Origin: Streptomyces seoulensis | GTDB taxonomy: Bacteria; Actinomycetota; Actinomycetes; Streptomycetales; Streptomycetaceae | Assembly: GCF_022846655.1 (NCBI RefSeq) | Contig: NZ_AP025667.1 | Location: forward strand, 3,757,001-3,821,000 | Direction: 5' to 3' | Length of the DNA stretch: 64,000 nucleotides | Shown here: in pieces, positions 16,162 to 24,023 of the stretch | How the letters are laid out: each line of letters opens with the position of its first letter | Numbering within the stretch: the first letter of the stretch is position 1 | Notes under the pieces: generated by a model | What the model was told of the DNA's origin: nothing | What the model saw: the letters and a program-made list of their open reading frames with translations, nothing else | Databases searched by the model: none | Translations under genes and position numbers: made by a program

Positions 16162-17088
16162 TTACCGGCTGCGGACCGAGGTCGGGACCGGCATGTGCAG
16201 GGCGAGCTGGCCCTCGGTCACGACGTCGAACTGGACGGTCCGGATCGGCCTGAGGGAGCGCAGGTCGTCGGCCATGCGGCCCTCCCCCACCTCGAGTCCG
16301 ACGTCACGCGGGACGAGTGCGGTGCCGGACGCCAGCACGTTGGTCTGGCTCAGGGTGGAGTGCCAGGCGTCGCCGATCGACGTGTACGAGGTGAGGGAGG
16401 AGACCCGCTCGCCGCTCGGGTGGATGGTCTGGGCCGGGGTGGGCGCCGAGAGCGCCAGGTCGGTGCCGCCGGAGTCGTTGGCCACGCGCGCGGTGGTGCG
16501 CTGCGCGTCGATGTCGACGTCCAGGCCCGTGACCCACTTGGGGAAGCCGTAGCCGTCGTGGCCGCGCACCTGGGCGATCTCCGTGCTGACCGGGAGGGAG
16601 AGCACGTAGGAGTCGAGGCGCTCGTTCTTGAGGGCGGCGACGAGGTCGAAGAAGCCGAGCCTGCCGTGCCGGGCCGGCTTCACGGCGATGCCGACGGCGG
16701 CCTCGGTGTAAAAGTCGATGTCGCACACGTCGTACCGGAAGAACATCGCCGAGACCAGGCCCAGGCCCGGCGCGACCTCCAGCGGTGCCAGTTCGCGGGG
16801 CAGCCGGGAGCGGATGGCGCGGGTGGGCGCGAGCATCGTGAGCCGGGCTGTGGAGAGGCGGTAGTAGAAGTTCGGGGTCAGCGTGGGGCCGATCGGGGAG
16901 TCGACCTTGGTCTTCGGCAGCTCGCGGAAGAAGTCCACGCCGCTGACGCGGGGGTCGCGGGCGACCTCGTCGAGGTCGGTCTCCATCCGGTACCGGTCGT
17001 ACAGACCGCCCTTGGGGACGGTGACCGTACGGCCGCCGAGGTCGACCTCGACTGTCTCCCGCTGCGGTTCCTGCTGGGACGAGGGCAT
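16162..17088 (-). CDS. Acetoacetate decarboxylase family protein
   Basis: The 308-aa protein belongs to the ADC beta-cone superfamily. The Schiff-base lysine is retained in DGYGFPKW (K184), but the neighbouring lysine, which lowers its pKa in the clostridial enzyme, is replaced by Trp (W185). Related ADC-like proteins with altered sites act as aldolase-dehydratases or hydrolases rather than decarboxylases, so acetoacetate is not assured. A TTACATC/GATGTAA inverted repeat lies 23-71 nt upstream of the ATG, in promoter position. It is the first gene of a two-gene operon with the aldehyde dehydrogenase. Confidence 0.82.
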   Translation of the reverse strand: MPSSQQEPQRETVEVDLGGRTVTVPKGGLYDRYRMETDLDEVARDPRVSGVDFFRELPKTKVDSPIGPTLTPNFYYRLSTARLTMLAPTRAIRSRLPRELAPLEVAPGLGLVSAMFFRYDVCDIDFYTEAAVGIAVKPARHGRLGFFDLVAALKNERLDSYVLSLPVSTEIAQVRGHDGYGFPKWVTGLDVDIDAQRTTARVANDSGGTDLALSAPTPAQTIHPSGERVSSLTSYTSIGDAWHSTLSQTNVLASGTALVPRDVGLEVGEGRMADDLRSLRPIRTVQFDVVTEGQLALHMPVPTSVRSR

Positions 17089-17110
17089 GGCACGGCTCCA
17101 GAGCTCGCAA

Positions 17111-17159
17111 GTTGACGGTGATTACATCAGGGTAGCCACCCGATGTAAGCACCGTCAAC
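17111..17159. promoter_or_regulatory. Large inverted repeat upstream of the decarboxylase-like operon
   Basis: Arms 17111-17133 and 17138-17159 pair with one mismatch and one bulge; the inner part contains TTACATC and GATGTAA. The half-site matches the TetR-divergent region at 13172-13217, which supports an operator. It also follows the esterase stop by about 20 nt and could double as a terminator. Confidence 0.6.
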
Positions 17160-17179
17160 AATGTGCCGTGCCCTCCGCC

Positions 17180-18154
17180 TCAGTCGTCGTGCAGAGCCGT
17201 CCCCAGGAAGTCGATGGCGATCTTGCGGGCGATGTTGGCCGCCCTGGTGTCGCGCAGGCTGTCCAGGAGCAGGAAGTCGTGGACCATGCCCGCGACCCGG
17301 ACCGAGGTGACGTCGATGCCCGCCTCGCGGAGCTTGTTGGCGTACTGCTCGCCCTCGTCGCGCAGGACGTCCGCCTCGTCGGTGATGACCAGGGTGGGCG
17401 GCAGTCCCTCCAGCTCGCTCAGGGACGCCTGGAGCGGGGCGGCGTACACCTCGTTGCGCTCGGACGGCTCGGAGGTGTAGGCGTCCCAGAACCACTTCAT
17501 GCCGTCACGGGTGAGGTAGTACCCCTCGGCGAACTGGTTGTAGGACGGCGTGTCGAAGTCGGCGTTCGTGACCGGGTAGAGGAGGCACTGGGCCTTGAGG
17601 TCGATGCCGCCGCGGTCCTTGTTCATCAGCGCGAACACCGCCGCCATGCAGCCGCCGACCGACTCGCCGGTGACGGCGATGCTGGAGGTGTCCAGGCCGT
17701 GCTCCGCGCCGTGTTCGAGGACCCACCGGCCCACGGCGTAGTTCTGCTCCACCTGGGTGGGGTACTTCGCCTCCGGCGCGCGGTCGTAGACCGGGAAGAC
17801 ACCCGCGGCGCCCGCGCCGACGGTGAGTTCGCGGAAGAGGCGGTCGTGGGTCTTGTCGTCGCCGAACACCCAGCCGGCGCCGTGGATGTAGAACAGCACC
17901 GGCAGCGGGCCGGTCACCCCCTTGGGCCGGATGATGCGGGTGCGGACCGTCCCCCACTCCCCGGCGTCCACGTCGACCCACTCCTCGTCCACCTCGGGAC
18001 GGGGCACGCTGGTGTCGCTCTGGAGGTCGGCGAGGATGGCCCGGCCCTGTTCCGGCGGGACCTCGTAGATCCGGGGGTGCGGGTCGGTCGCCTCGGCCAG
18101 CTCCTTCGCGGCCGGTTCGAGGTACGGGGTGATGGGCGGCGGGATGTCGGGCAT
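17180..18154 (-). CDS. Alpha/beta hydrolase-fold esterase of the HSL family
   Basis: The 324-aa protein shows the hormone-sensitive-lipase group features: oxyanion motif HGAGW (residues 91-95, for the usual HGGG), nucleophile elbow GESVGG (S165), acid D262 in DEADVLRDEG and H292 in GMVHDFLL. No signal peptide is present, so it is cytoplasmic and acts on short acyl esters or lactones. ATG at 18154 has AAGGAG at 6 nt. It precedes the decarboxylase-like and aldehyde dehydrogenase genes on the same strand, and could feed the same route by hydrolysing an ester. Confidence 0.9.
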   Translation of the reverse strand: MPDIPPPITPYLEPAAKELAEATDPHPRIYEVPPEQGRAILADLQSDTSVPRPEVDEEWVDVDAGEWGTVRTRIIRPKGVTGPLPVLFYIHGAGWVFGDDKTHDRLFRELTVGAGAAGVFPVYDRAPEAKYPTQVEQNYAVGRWVLEHGAEHGLDTSSIAVTGESVGGCMAAVFALMNKDRGGIDLKAQCLLYPVTNADFDTPSYNQFAEGYYLTRDGMKWFWDAYTSEPSERNEVYAAPLQASLSELEGLPPTLVITDEADVLRDEGEQYANKLREAGIDVTSVRVAGMVHDFLLLDSLRDTRAANIARKIAIDFLGTALHDD

Positions 18155-18259
18155 GGCCACTCCTTGGAATGGGCACACGAGTGCCTCGTCGCGCGGCTTA
18201 CCCAGCCGCTGGTGGTGACGGGTACCCCGAGACGGTGTCCGTCCACGCGGGCGCGCCCC

Positions 18260-18278
18260 CGAGGGGACGAACCCCTCG
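18260..18278 (-). terminator. Short hairpin downstream of the chelatase gene
   Basis: CGAGGGG (18260-18266) pairs with CCCCTCG (18272-18278) around ACGAA, 51 nt past the stop at 18329. The rest of this 174-nt gap shows nothing I recognise. Confidence 0.45.
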
Positions 18279-18328
18279 TCCATGTTTCGCGCCCTCGCCG
18301 CCGACCGCAAACGGGCGGCCGCGCGGCG

Positions 18329-19054
18329 TCAGCGGGCCAGGACCGGTCCGCGTGCCTCCACGGGCCGCCCCGCCCGCGCCCCCTCGTCGTACCGGCGCAG
18401 CACCAGTTCCGTGACCGAGGGATGGGTGCCGAGGGGGGCTGTCGTCCAGCGGGCGTCGGTCCCGGTCAGGGTGCGGGCGAAGTGGCCGGGGGCCAGGAGG
18501 TGGGCCGCCAGGGCCACGTCCGCATGGCCCGCCGCCCGCAAGTCGGCCACCGCTTCGGCGGGTGACGGGCCTTCGCCGGAGGCGAAGGCGACCGCCACCG
18601 GGGCGTGAAGGCGGGCCGACAGCAGGCGGGCCGATTCCGCGGTGTCCGCCCGGGCGCGGGGGTCGGAGGAGCCGGCGGCGGCCAGGACGACCGGTCCGCC
18701 GTCCGCCGGGCGGCCCGCCTCGGCCAGGCGGGCGGCCAGGGCGTCCGCCAGCAACGGAGAAGGGCCGAGGGCCGGGGCCACCCGTACCGTGCCGGGGCTC
18801 ACGTCCGCCAGCAGGGCCGGGAGGTCGGCGTGTACGTGGTAGCCCCTGGCCAGCAGCAGGGGGACCGCGACGGCGGGGCCGGGCAGCGAGGCCAGCGCCT
18901 GCGGCACCGAGGGCTCCACCAGGCTCAGCCAGGCGAGCTCCACCCGCAGTCCGGGCCGGGTCCGGCGCACCTCGTCCAGCAGGGCGCGTACGGTACGCAC
19001 CCCTTCCTCGTCCCGGGTGCCGTGCGCCACCGCCAGCAGCGTGGGTGCGCTCAT
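18329..19054 (-). CDS. Sirohydrochlorin chelatase (CbiX-type) for siroheme
   Basis: This 241-aa protein has two CbiX repeats. The first contains the AVAHGTRDEEG metal-site motif with its His near residue 10, then VAVPLLLARGYHVHADLP; the second contains VVLAAAGSSDPRA. Chelatases of this family insert Fe(II) into sirohydrochlorin to make siroheme, the cofactor of the NirB nitrite reductase encoded 5 kb away. The ATG at 19054 overlaps the TGA of the upstream mini-ORF (ATGA), so translation is coupled through a chain that starts in nnaR. Cobalt insertion for B12 is a less likely alternative, given the nitrite reductase context. Confidence 0.85.
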   Translation of the reverse strand: MSAPTLLAVAHGTRDEEGVRTVRALLDEVRRTRPGLRVELAWLSLVEPSVPQALASLPGPAVAVPLLLARGYHVHADLPALLADVSPGTVRVAPALGPSPLLADALAARLAEAGRPADGGPVVLAAAGSSDPRARADTAESARLLSARLHAPVAVAFASGEGPSPAEAVADLRAAGHADVALAAHLLAPGHFARTLTGTDARWTTAPLGTHPSVTELVLRRYDEGARAGRPVEARGPVLAR

Positions 19055-19197
19055 CGGGCACCGCCTCGCGGGCGGGCCGGGGCCCTGGTGGACCCGGACT
19101 CGGGCACCGTCCGGACCAGGTCCGCACGGGGCCACGGCGCCGCCCTCAGCCGGTCGGTACCTTGCGCCACCCTCGGCAGCCCGTACCGTGCGTTCAT
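19051..19197 (-). CDS. Coupled 48-aa mini-ORF, second copy
   Basis: The ATG at 19197 overlaps the TGA of the preceding mini-ORF, and its own TGA overlaps the chelatase ATG (ATGA at both ends). The product begins MNARYGLPRVAQGT, resembling the chelatase N-terminus, and ends like NnaR (LVRTVP, then APARPRGGAR). It cannot fold as either domain. The intact frame may only serve to keep ribosomes moving to the chelatase gene, or it may be recent debris. It is probably translated if the operon is; a function for the peptide is not supported. Confidence 0.45.
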   Translation of the reverse strand: MNARYGLPRVAQGTDRLRAAPWPRADLVRTVPESGSTRAPARPRGGAR

Positions 19198-19338
19198 CGG
19201 GCACCGCCCTCCCGCCGGGCCGGGGCCCTGGTGGACCCGGACTCGGGCACCGTCCGGACCAGGTCCGCACGGGGCCACGGCGCCGCCCGCAGCCGGTCGG
19301 TACCTTGCGCCACCCTCGGCAGCGCGTGCCGTGCGTTC
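19053..19338 (-). repeat. Two tandem 143-bp units derived from the nnaR/chelatase junction
   Basis: Units 19053-19195 and 19196-19338 differ at about eight positions by eye. A third partial start (ATCGGGCACCGCC) at 19339 lies in the real nnaR end. On the minus strand each unit consists of about 45 bp resembling the 5' end of the chelatase gene, followed by about 95 bp resembling the 3' end of nnaR. This is the pattern left by an old tandem duplication of the intergenic junction. Confidence 0.92.
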
Positions 19339-19340
19339 AT
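19194..19340 (-). CDS. Coupled 48-aa mini-ORF, first copy
   Basis: The ATG at 19340 overlaps the TGA of nnaR (19337-19339) and the TGA overlaps the next mini-ORF start. The product starts MNARHALPRVAQGT and ends APARREGGAR, the same tail as NnaR apart from single changes. Unit length 143 plus the 4-nt overlap gives 147, a multiple of three, so every copy preserves the coupling. See the neighbouring copy for interpretation. Confidence 0.45.
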   Translation of the reverse strand: MNARHALPRVAQGTDRLRAAPWPRADLVRTVPESGSTRAPARREGGAR

Positions 19341-20509
19341 CGGGCACCGCCGTCCCGCCGGGCCGGGGCTTCCGTCGCCAGTCGGTATCCGCGCTTGGGC
19401 ACCGTGCGGACGAGACTCGCGTACGGGCCCAGTGCCGCCCGCAGCCGGGTGACCGCCGCCTCCACCGCGTGCTCGTCCGCGCCCTGGCCCGGCCATACCC
19501 GGCGCAGCAGGTCGGGGCGGCCGACCACCCAGCCCGGCCGTTCGGCGAGCGCCCGCAGGACCCGGGCCGACCCTGGCGTCAGCCACACCGCTTCGGCCGG
19601 AGCCTCGTCGCCGCCCAGCAGCAGCGCGTTGCCCTGGAGGATCAGCGTGCGGTCGCCGGCCGGGACCAGGTACCGGTTCCGGCCGGGGAGCGTGGCGGTG
19701 AGCAGGTGGACCATCGCTCCCAGTCTGCCTCGTTCGGGCCACACCGGCTCCGCGCCCACCTCCAGCAGCGGCCGGGCGCACACCGCGCCGACGCACAGGG
19801 CCAGCACGTCCGTGCGCAGCCGCTCCAGGACCGTCTCGTACCGGCCCGCCGCCTCCGCGTGTTCCAGGAACGAGGTGATGGCGGGCGCGGAGGTGAACAG
19901 CAGGGCGTGCACCTCGCCGCGCGCCGTGGCCTCCGCCAGCCGTCGCACCGGCTCGGGGTCCTGCGGCGGCGCCCACCGGTACACCGGCACCTCCACTACC
20001 TCCGCGCCCCGCTCCCGTAGCGCCGCGGCGAGTCCCGGCAGGGGCGCCCCGTGTTCCTGCACCGCGACCCGCCGGCCCCGCAGGTCCCGCGCGAGCAGCC
20101 AGGTGCGCAGTTCGTCCACCGCCTCCGAGGCGGGCGAATACGTCTCCGTGGTGCCGCAGGCCCGTACCGCGCCCGTCGCCTTCGGACCCCGCGAGAGCAC
20201 TGCGGCCTCCCGGCAGGCGGTGGTCAGCGCGGCGCCGTAGCCCCAGCCCTCTGCGGCGCTCATCCAGCCCCGCCAGCCGACGCCGGTGGTCGCCACCACA
20301 TAGTCCAGCGGGGCCGCGAGGCACCGCTCGGTGGCCGCGCGGAGTGCCGCGTCGTCCTCCAGCGGCACGATGCGCAGCGCGGGCGCCTCCACCACCCGCG
20401 CCCCGCGCCGACGCAGCAGCGCCGTCAGCTCCTCACGCCTGCGTGCCGCCGTGACGCCCACCGTGAAGCCGGTGAGTTCGGCGGCCGTCTCCCTGGTACC
20501 GGCCTTCAT
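19337..20509 (-). CDS. nnaR: NnaR: uroporphyrinogen-III synthase-like regulator with C-terminal winged helix
   Basis: The 390-aa protein fuses a HemD-like bilobal domain (about residues 10-260; FTVGVTAARRREEL, YVVATTGVGWRGWM, LLFTSAPAITSFLE) to an OmpR-type winged helix (about 295-380; TPGSARVLRALAERPGWVVG, RTVPKRGYRL). This architecture is that of NnaR, shown in Streptomyces coelicolor to be required for nitrate/nitrite assimilation. It is divergent from the nitrate/nitrite reductase genes, as expected. ATG at 20509 is preferred over GTG at 20530; neither has a strong ribosome site. The 3' end has spawned the 143-bp repeats. Whether the HemD part still makes uroporphyrinogen is open. Confidence 0.88.
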   Translation of the reverse strand: MKAGTRETAAELTGFTVGVTAARRREELTALLRRRGARVVEAPALRIVPLEDDAALRAATERCLAAPLDYVVATTGVGWRGWMSAAEGWGYGAALTTACREAAVLSRGPKATGAVRACGTTETYSPASEAVDELRTWLLARDLRGRRVAVQEHGAPLPGLAAALRERGAEVVEVPVYRWAPPQDPEPVRRLAEATARGEVHALLFTSAPAITSFLEHAEAAGRYETVLERLRTDVLALCVGAVCARPLLEVGAEPVWPERGRLGAMVHLLTATLPGRNRYLVPAGDRTLILQGNALLLGGDEAPAEAVWLTPGSARVLRALAERPGWVVGRPDLLRRVWPGQGADEHAVEAAVTRLRAALGPYASLVRTVPKRGYRLATEAPARRDGGAR

Positions 20510-20533
20510 GCCCCGAGGCTGCGGGGGCACGAT

Positions 20534-20590
20534 GTCACGGCCGTTGCCAGCCGGTCACGTCCCGGTTACCGCAACGGGCGTGCGCGTTAC
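20534..20590. promoter_or_regulatory. Candidate GlnR-type boxes between nnaR and nasA
   Basis: GTCAC at 20534, GTCAC at 20554, GTTAC at 20565 and GTTAC at 20586 resemble the gTnAc half-sites of GlnR boxes. The 20554/20565 pair has 11-bp spacing; the other intervals are about twice that. GlnR and NnaR are known to control nitrite reductase genes in Streptomyces. The GAAAC-type partner half-sites are poor. Confidence 0.4.
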
Positions 20591-20700
20591 GGAAGATGTC
20601 CTCTCCCGCACACCGCTCCGGCGGCGCTGTGCGCGTCCCGTACCGCACGGGCAACGCGGCCGAGCGCGAGTGGAAACGGCGGCGGGCCAGCCTCGTTGCC

Positions 20701-22806
20701 ATGACCGACACTCACTGCCCGTACTGCTCCCTCCAGTGCGGCATGCGGCTGCGCGCCACCGGCGGGGTCCCCGAGGTCTCCGGGCGCGACGAATTCCCGG
20801 TGAACCGGGGCGCGTTGTGCGGGAAGGGACAGACCTCGGCCGCACTGCTGGCGCCCGGTGCGCGACTGGCCGCACCCCTGGTGCGTGACGCCGACGGCCT
20901 GCGCGAGGCGTCCTGGGACGAGGCGCTGGACCGGGTCGCGTCGGCGATGACCGCCACCGCCGGGACCCACGGGCCGGACGCGGTGGGGGTGTTCGGCGGT
21001 GGCGGGCTCACGAACGAGAAGGCTTACCTGCTGGGCAAGTTCGCCCGTGTCGCGCTGCGCACCCGCTCGATCGACTACAACGGCCGCTTCTGCATGTCCT
21101 CCGCGGCCGCCGCCTCCCGCGCCGCGTTCGGTCTGGACCGCGGCCTGCCCTTCCCGCTCGCGGACGTGGCACGGACCGGCTGCGTGATCCTGGTCGGCGC
21201 CAACCCGGCCGAGACGATGCCGCCCGCCGTGCGCTACCTGCGGGAGCTGAGGGAGAACGGCGGCACCCTCGTGGTCGTCGACCCGCGCCGCACCCGCACC
21301 GCCGAACTGGCCGACCTGCACCTCCAGCCCCTCCCCGGCACGGACCTGGCCCTGGCGCTCGGCCTGCTCCATCTCGCCATCTCCGAAGGGCACTTGGACG
21401 AGGAGTTCATCGCCGCCCGCACCACCGGCTGGGCCGACGCACGCGCCGCCGCCATGGCCCACTGGCCCGAACGCGTGGAGGCGCTGACCGGGGTACCCGT
21501 GCCGCGACTCCGTGAAGCGGTGGCCCTGTTCACCCGCACCCCGCACGCGATGGTGCTCACCGCGCGCGGGCCCGAACAGCAGAGCAAGGGCACCGCGACC
21601 GTGGGCGCCTGGATCGACCTGTGTCTGGCCACCGGCCGGGCCGGACGGCCGCTGAGCGGATACGGCTGCCTCACCGGGCAGGGCAACGGCCAGGGTGGCC
21701 GCGAACACGGCCAGAAGTCCGACCAGTTGCCCGGCTACCGCTCCCTGGAGGACCCGGAGGCACGGGCGCACGTCGCCGGCGTCTGGGGCGTGGACCCCGG
21801 CGCCCTGCCGCACTCCGGGCCGTCGGCGTACGAGCTCCTGGAATCCCTCGGCCGGCCCGGCGGGGTCCGCGCGCTGCTCGTCATGGGGTCCAACCCGGTC
21901 GTCTCCGCCCCGGACGCCGCCCGCGTCACACGTCGGCTGGCCGCGCTGGACCATCTCGCGGTGTGCGACGTCGTGCTGTCCGAGACGGCGCTGATGGCCG
22001 ATGTCGTCCTGCCGGTGACCCAGTGGGCCGAGGAGACCGGCACCCTCACCAACCTGGAGGGCCGCGTCCTGCTGCGCCAGGCCGCCGTCACGCCTCCGCC
22101 CGGCGTCCGCAGCGACCTGGCCGTACTGCGCGGCCTGGCCCGACGCCTGGGCCACGCGACCGGGTTCCCCGACGCCCCCGAGGAGGTCTTCGCCGAGCTG
22201 CGCCGGGCCACGGCCGGGGCGCCCGCCGACTACTCCGGCATCTCCTACGACCGCATCACGGCCGAGGACGGCGTCTTCTGGCCCTGCCCGGCCCCGGAGC
22301 ACCCCGGCACCCCGCGCCTCTTCCTCGACCGCTTCGCCCACCCCGACGGCCGGGCCCGCTTCACCGCGCCCTCGCACCGCCCCGCCGCCGAGGAACCCGA
22401 CGACGCCTACCCGCTCCACCTCACCACCGGGCGCACCGTCACCCACTACCAGAGCGGCGCCCAGACCCGCCGGGTGCCGGAACTGGCCGCCGCCGCGCCC
22501 GGACCGTACGTCGAGCTGCACCCCGACCTCGCCACCGGGCTCGGGGTCCGCGACGGGGACCCGCTCACCGTCACGAGCCGCCGGGGCACCGTCACCGCCC
22601 CGGCCCGTGTCACCCCCGCCATCCGGCCCGACACGGTCTTCATGCCGTTCCACTGGCCCGGCCCGGAACGTGCCAACCTGCTCACCAACCCGGCCCTCGA
22701 CCCGGTCTCCCGGATGCCGGAGTTCAAGGTGTGCGCGGTGCGGGTCGAGAAAGCGGTGCTCCCCCGGGTCGGCGCACCCGCGGCTCCGGTGGCGGTCACC
22801 GCGTGA
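20701..22806 (+). CDS. nasA: Assimilatory nitrate reductase catalytic subunit (molybdopterin, 4Fe-4S)
   Basis: The 701-aa bis-MGD oxidoreductase has an N-terminal [4Fe-4S] site C6-x2-C9-x3-C13-x26-C40 (HCPYCSLQCG, GALCGKG). The molybdopterin domain with GANPAETMPP and GQGNGQGGREHGQKSDQLPGY is typical of NasA/NarB. The C-terminal MGD-binding barrel has LTTGRTVTHYQSGAQTRR. It reduces nitrate to nitrite in the cytoplasm. No N-terminal Tat signal is present and there is no C-terminal BFD domain, so electrons should come from the overlapping FAD protein. ATG at 20701 fits the family; the ribosome site is weak. It opens a five-gene operon. Confidence 0.92.
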   Translation: MTDTHCPYCSLQCGMRLRATGGVPEVSGRDEFPVNRGALCGKGQTSAALLAPGARLAAPLVRDADGLREASWDEALDRVASAMTATAGTHGPDAVGVFGGGGLTNEKAYLLGKFARVALRTRSIDYNGRFCMSSAAAASRAAFGLDRGLPFPLADVARTGCVILVGANPAETMPPAVRYLRELRENGGTLVVVDPRRTRTAELADLHLQPLPGTDLALALGLLHLAISEGHLDEEFIAARTTGWADARAAAMAHWPERVEALTGVPVPRLREAVALFTRTPHAMVLTARGPEQQSKGTATVGAWIDLCLATGRAGRPLSGYGCLTGQGNGQGGREHGQKSDQLPGYRSLEDPEARAHVAGVWGVDPGALPHSGPSAYELLESLGRPGGVRALLVMGSNPVVSAPDAARVTRRLAALDHLAVCDVVLSETALMADVVLPVTQWAEETGTLTNLEGRVLLRQAAVTPPPGVRSDLAVLRGLARRLGHATGFPDAPEEVFAELRRATAGAPADYSGISYDRITAEDGVFWPCPAPEHPGTPRLFLDRFAHPDGRARFTAPSHRPAAEEPDDAYPLHLTTGRTVTHYQSGAQTRRVPELAAAAPGPYVELHPDLATGLGVRDGDPLTVTSRRGTVTAPARVTPAIRPDTVFMPFHWPGPERANLLTNPALDPVSRMPEFKVCAVRVEKAVLPRVGAPAAPVAVTA

Positions 22807-24023
22807 AGCCCCGCCGCATCGCCGTCGTCGGCGCCGGGATGGCCGCCGCGCGCCTCGCCCAGCAGCTCCACGCCCACGCCGGGCCGACGGATACCACCCT
22901 CTACGGCGCCGAACCCCACGCCCCTTACAACCGCGCCCTGTTGGCCGACGTACTCGCAGGGCGGCACCGGCCCGGTGCCGTCGCGCTGCCGACCTGGGAC
23001 GCACGGGTGCGCACCGGGACCGAGGTCGTCGCCGTCGACGTCCGGGGCCGCACCCTCACCCTCGCCGACGGCAGCCGCGAGACCTACGACGACCTGGTCC
23101 TCGCCACCGGCGCCGAGCCCGTACTGCCGCCGCTGCGCGGGCTCGGCGACGCGTCGGGCGGCGTACACGTGCTGCGCTCCCTCACCGACTGCACACGCCT
23201 CATCCGCGACGCGGACACCGCCGGCCGTGCCGTGGTGATCGGCGGTGGTGTGCTGGGCGTCGGCACCGCGCACGCCCTCGCCGCCCGCGGTCTGCCCGTG
23301 GACATCGTCCACCAGGGCCCCCACCTGGTCGAACGCCATCTCGACAGCCGGGCCGGCGCAGCCCTGCGCACCACACTGGCCCGCCTCGGTGTGACGGTCC
23401 ACCCCGGCGAGCGCGCCACGGCGCTGGACGGCGGCGAGCGCGTCACCGGGGTCACCCTGGCGGACGGCCGCCGCCTCGACGCCGACCTGGTGGTCCTCGC
23501 CTGCGGAGTGCGCCCCCGCACCGCCCTCGCCCGCGCCGCCGGACTGCCCGTACGGCACGGGGTCGTGGTGGACGACACCCTCGCCTGCGCCCCGCACACC
23601 TACGCCCTCGGTGACTGCGCCGAACACCGCGCCGCGCCGCACGGCATGGCCATGGCCGCCTGGGACCAGGCCGACGTGCTCGCCGCCCGCCTCTCCGGCA
23701 CCGACCCCGGCGCGCGCTACACCGGCTCCCGGCCGATGTCGCGTCTCACCGCCGGCCCTGTGGAGTTCGCCGCGTTCGGCGCGTGCGACGACGCCGCCGA
23801 GGAGGGCGCCGACGTGCTGCGCATCGGGGATGCCACCCGTGGCGCCTACAAGAAGCTCGTGCTGCGCGGCGACCGGATCGTCGGCGCCGTCCTCGTCGGC
23901 GACCTCGCCACCGCGGGCACCCTCACCCGCGCCTACCTCACCGGCCGCCCTGTAGGCCCGGACCCGCTGTCCCTGCTCACCGCATCGCCGTCCGCCCGAG
24001 TCATCGAGGAGTCCCGCCCATGA
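22803..24023 (+). CDS. FAD/NAD(P)-dependent oxidoreductase, electron donor of nitrate reductase
   Basis: The GTG at 22803 overlaps the nasA stop (GTGA). The 406-aa protein is a pyridine nucleotide-disulfide oxidoreductase of the NirB-N/rubredoxin reductase type. It has an FAD dinucleotide loop (VVGAGMAAARLA), the LATGAEP motif, a NAD loop (VVIGGGVLGVGTA), the second FAD motif YALGDCAEH and a C-terminal domain with YKKLVLRGDRIVGAVLVGD. It corresponds to the first half of NirB. It most likely passes NAD(P)H electrons to the nitrate reductase, as NasB-like proteins do. Its stop overlaps the nirB ATG. Confidence 0.87.
   Translation: MKPRRIAVVGAGMAAARLAQQLHAHAGPTDTTLYGAEPHAPYNRALLADVLAGRHRPGAVALPTWDARVRTGTEVVAVDVRGRTLTLADGSRETYDDLVLATGAEPVLPPLRGLGDASGGVHVLRSLTDCTRLIRDADTAGRAVVIGGGVLGVGTAHALAARGLPVDIVHQGPHLVERHLDSRAGAALRTTLARLGVTVHPGERATALDGGERVTGVTLADGRRLDADLVVLACGVRPRTALARAAGLPVRHGVVVDDTLACAPHTYALGDCAEHRAAPHGMAMAAWDQADVLAARLSGTDPGARYTGSRPMSRLTAGPVEFAAFGACDDAAEEGADVLRIGDATRGAYKKLVLRGDRIVGAVLVGDLATAGTLTRAYLTGRPVGPDPLSLLTASPSARVIEESRP

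Noticed and set aside
13381..17115. A plus-strand open frame of over 1,200 codons across the oxidoreductase and the opposite ALDH/ADC genes
   Set aside because: It crosses the 20-bp terminator and two convergent genes with intact catalytic motifs. Its translation is Arg/Gly/Pro low complexity, the usual GC-driven shadow frame. The same applies to the long plus frames at 27140-30739 and 57499-61083.
19053..19338. Tandem repeats considered as a CRISPR-like or satellite array
   Set aside because: There are only two units, with no spacers, and each unit is explained by fragments of the two flanking genes.
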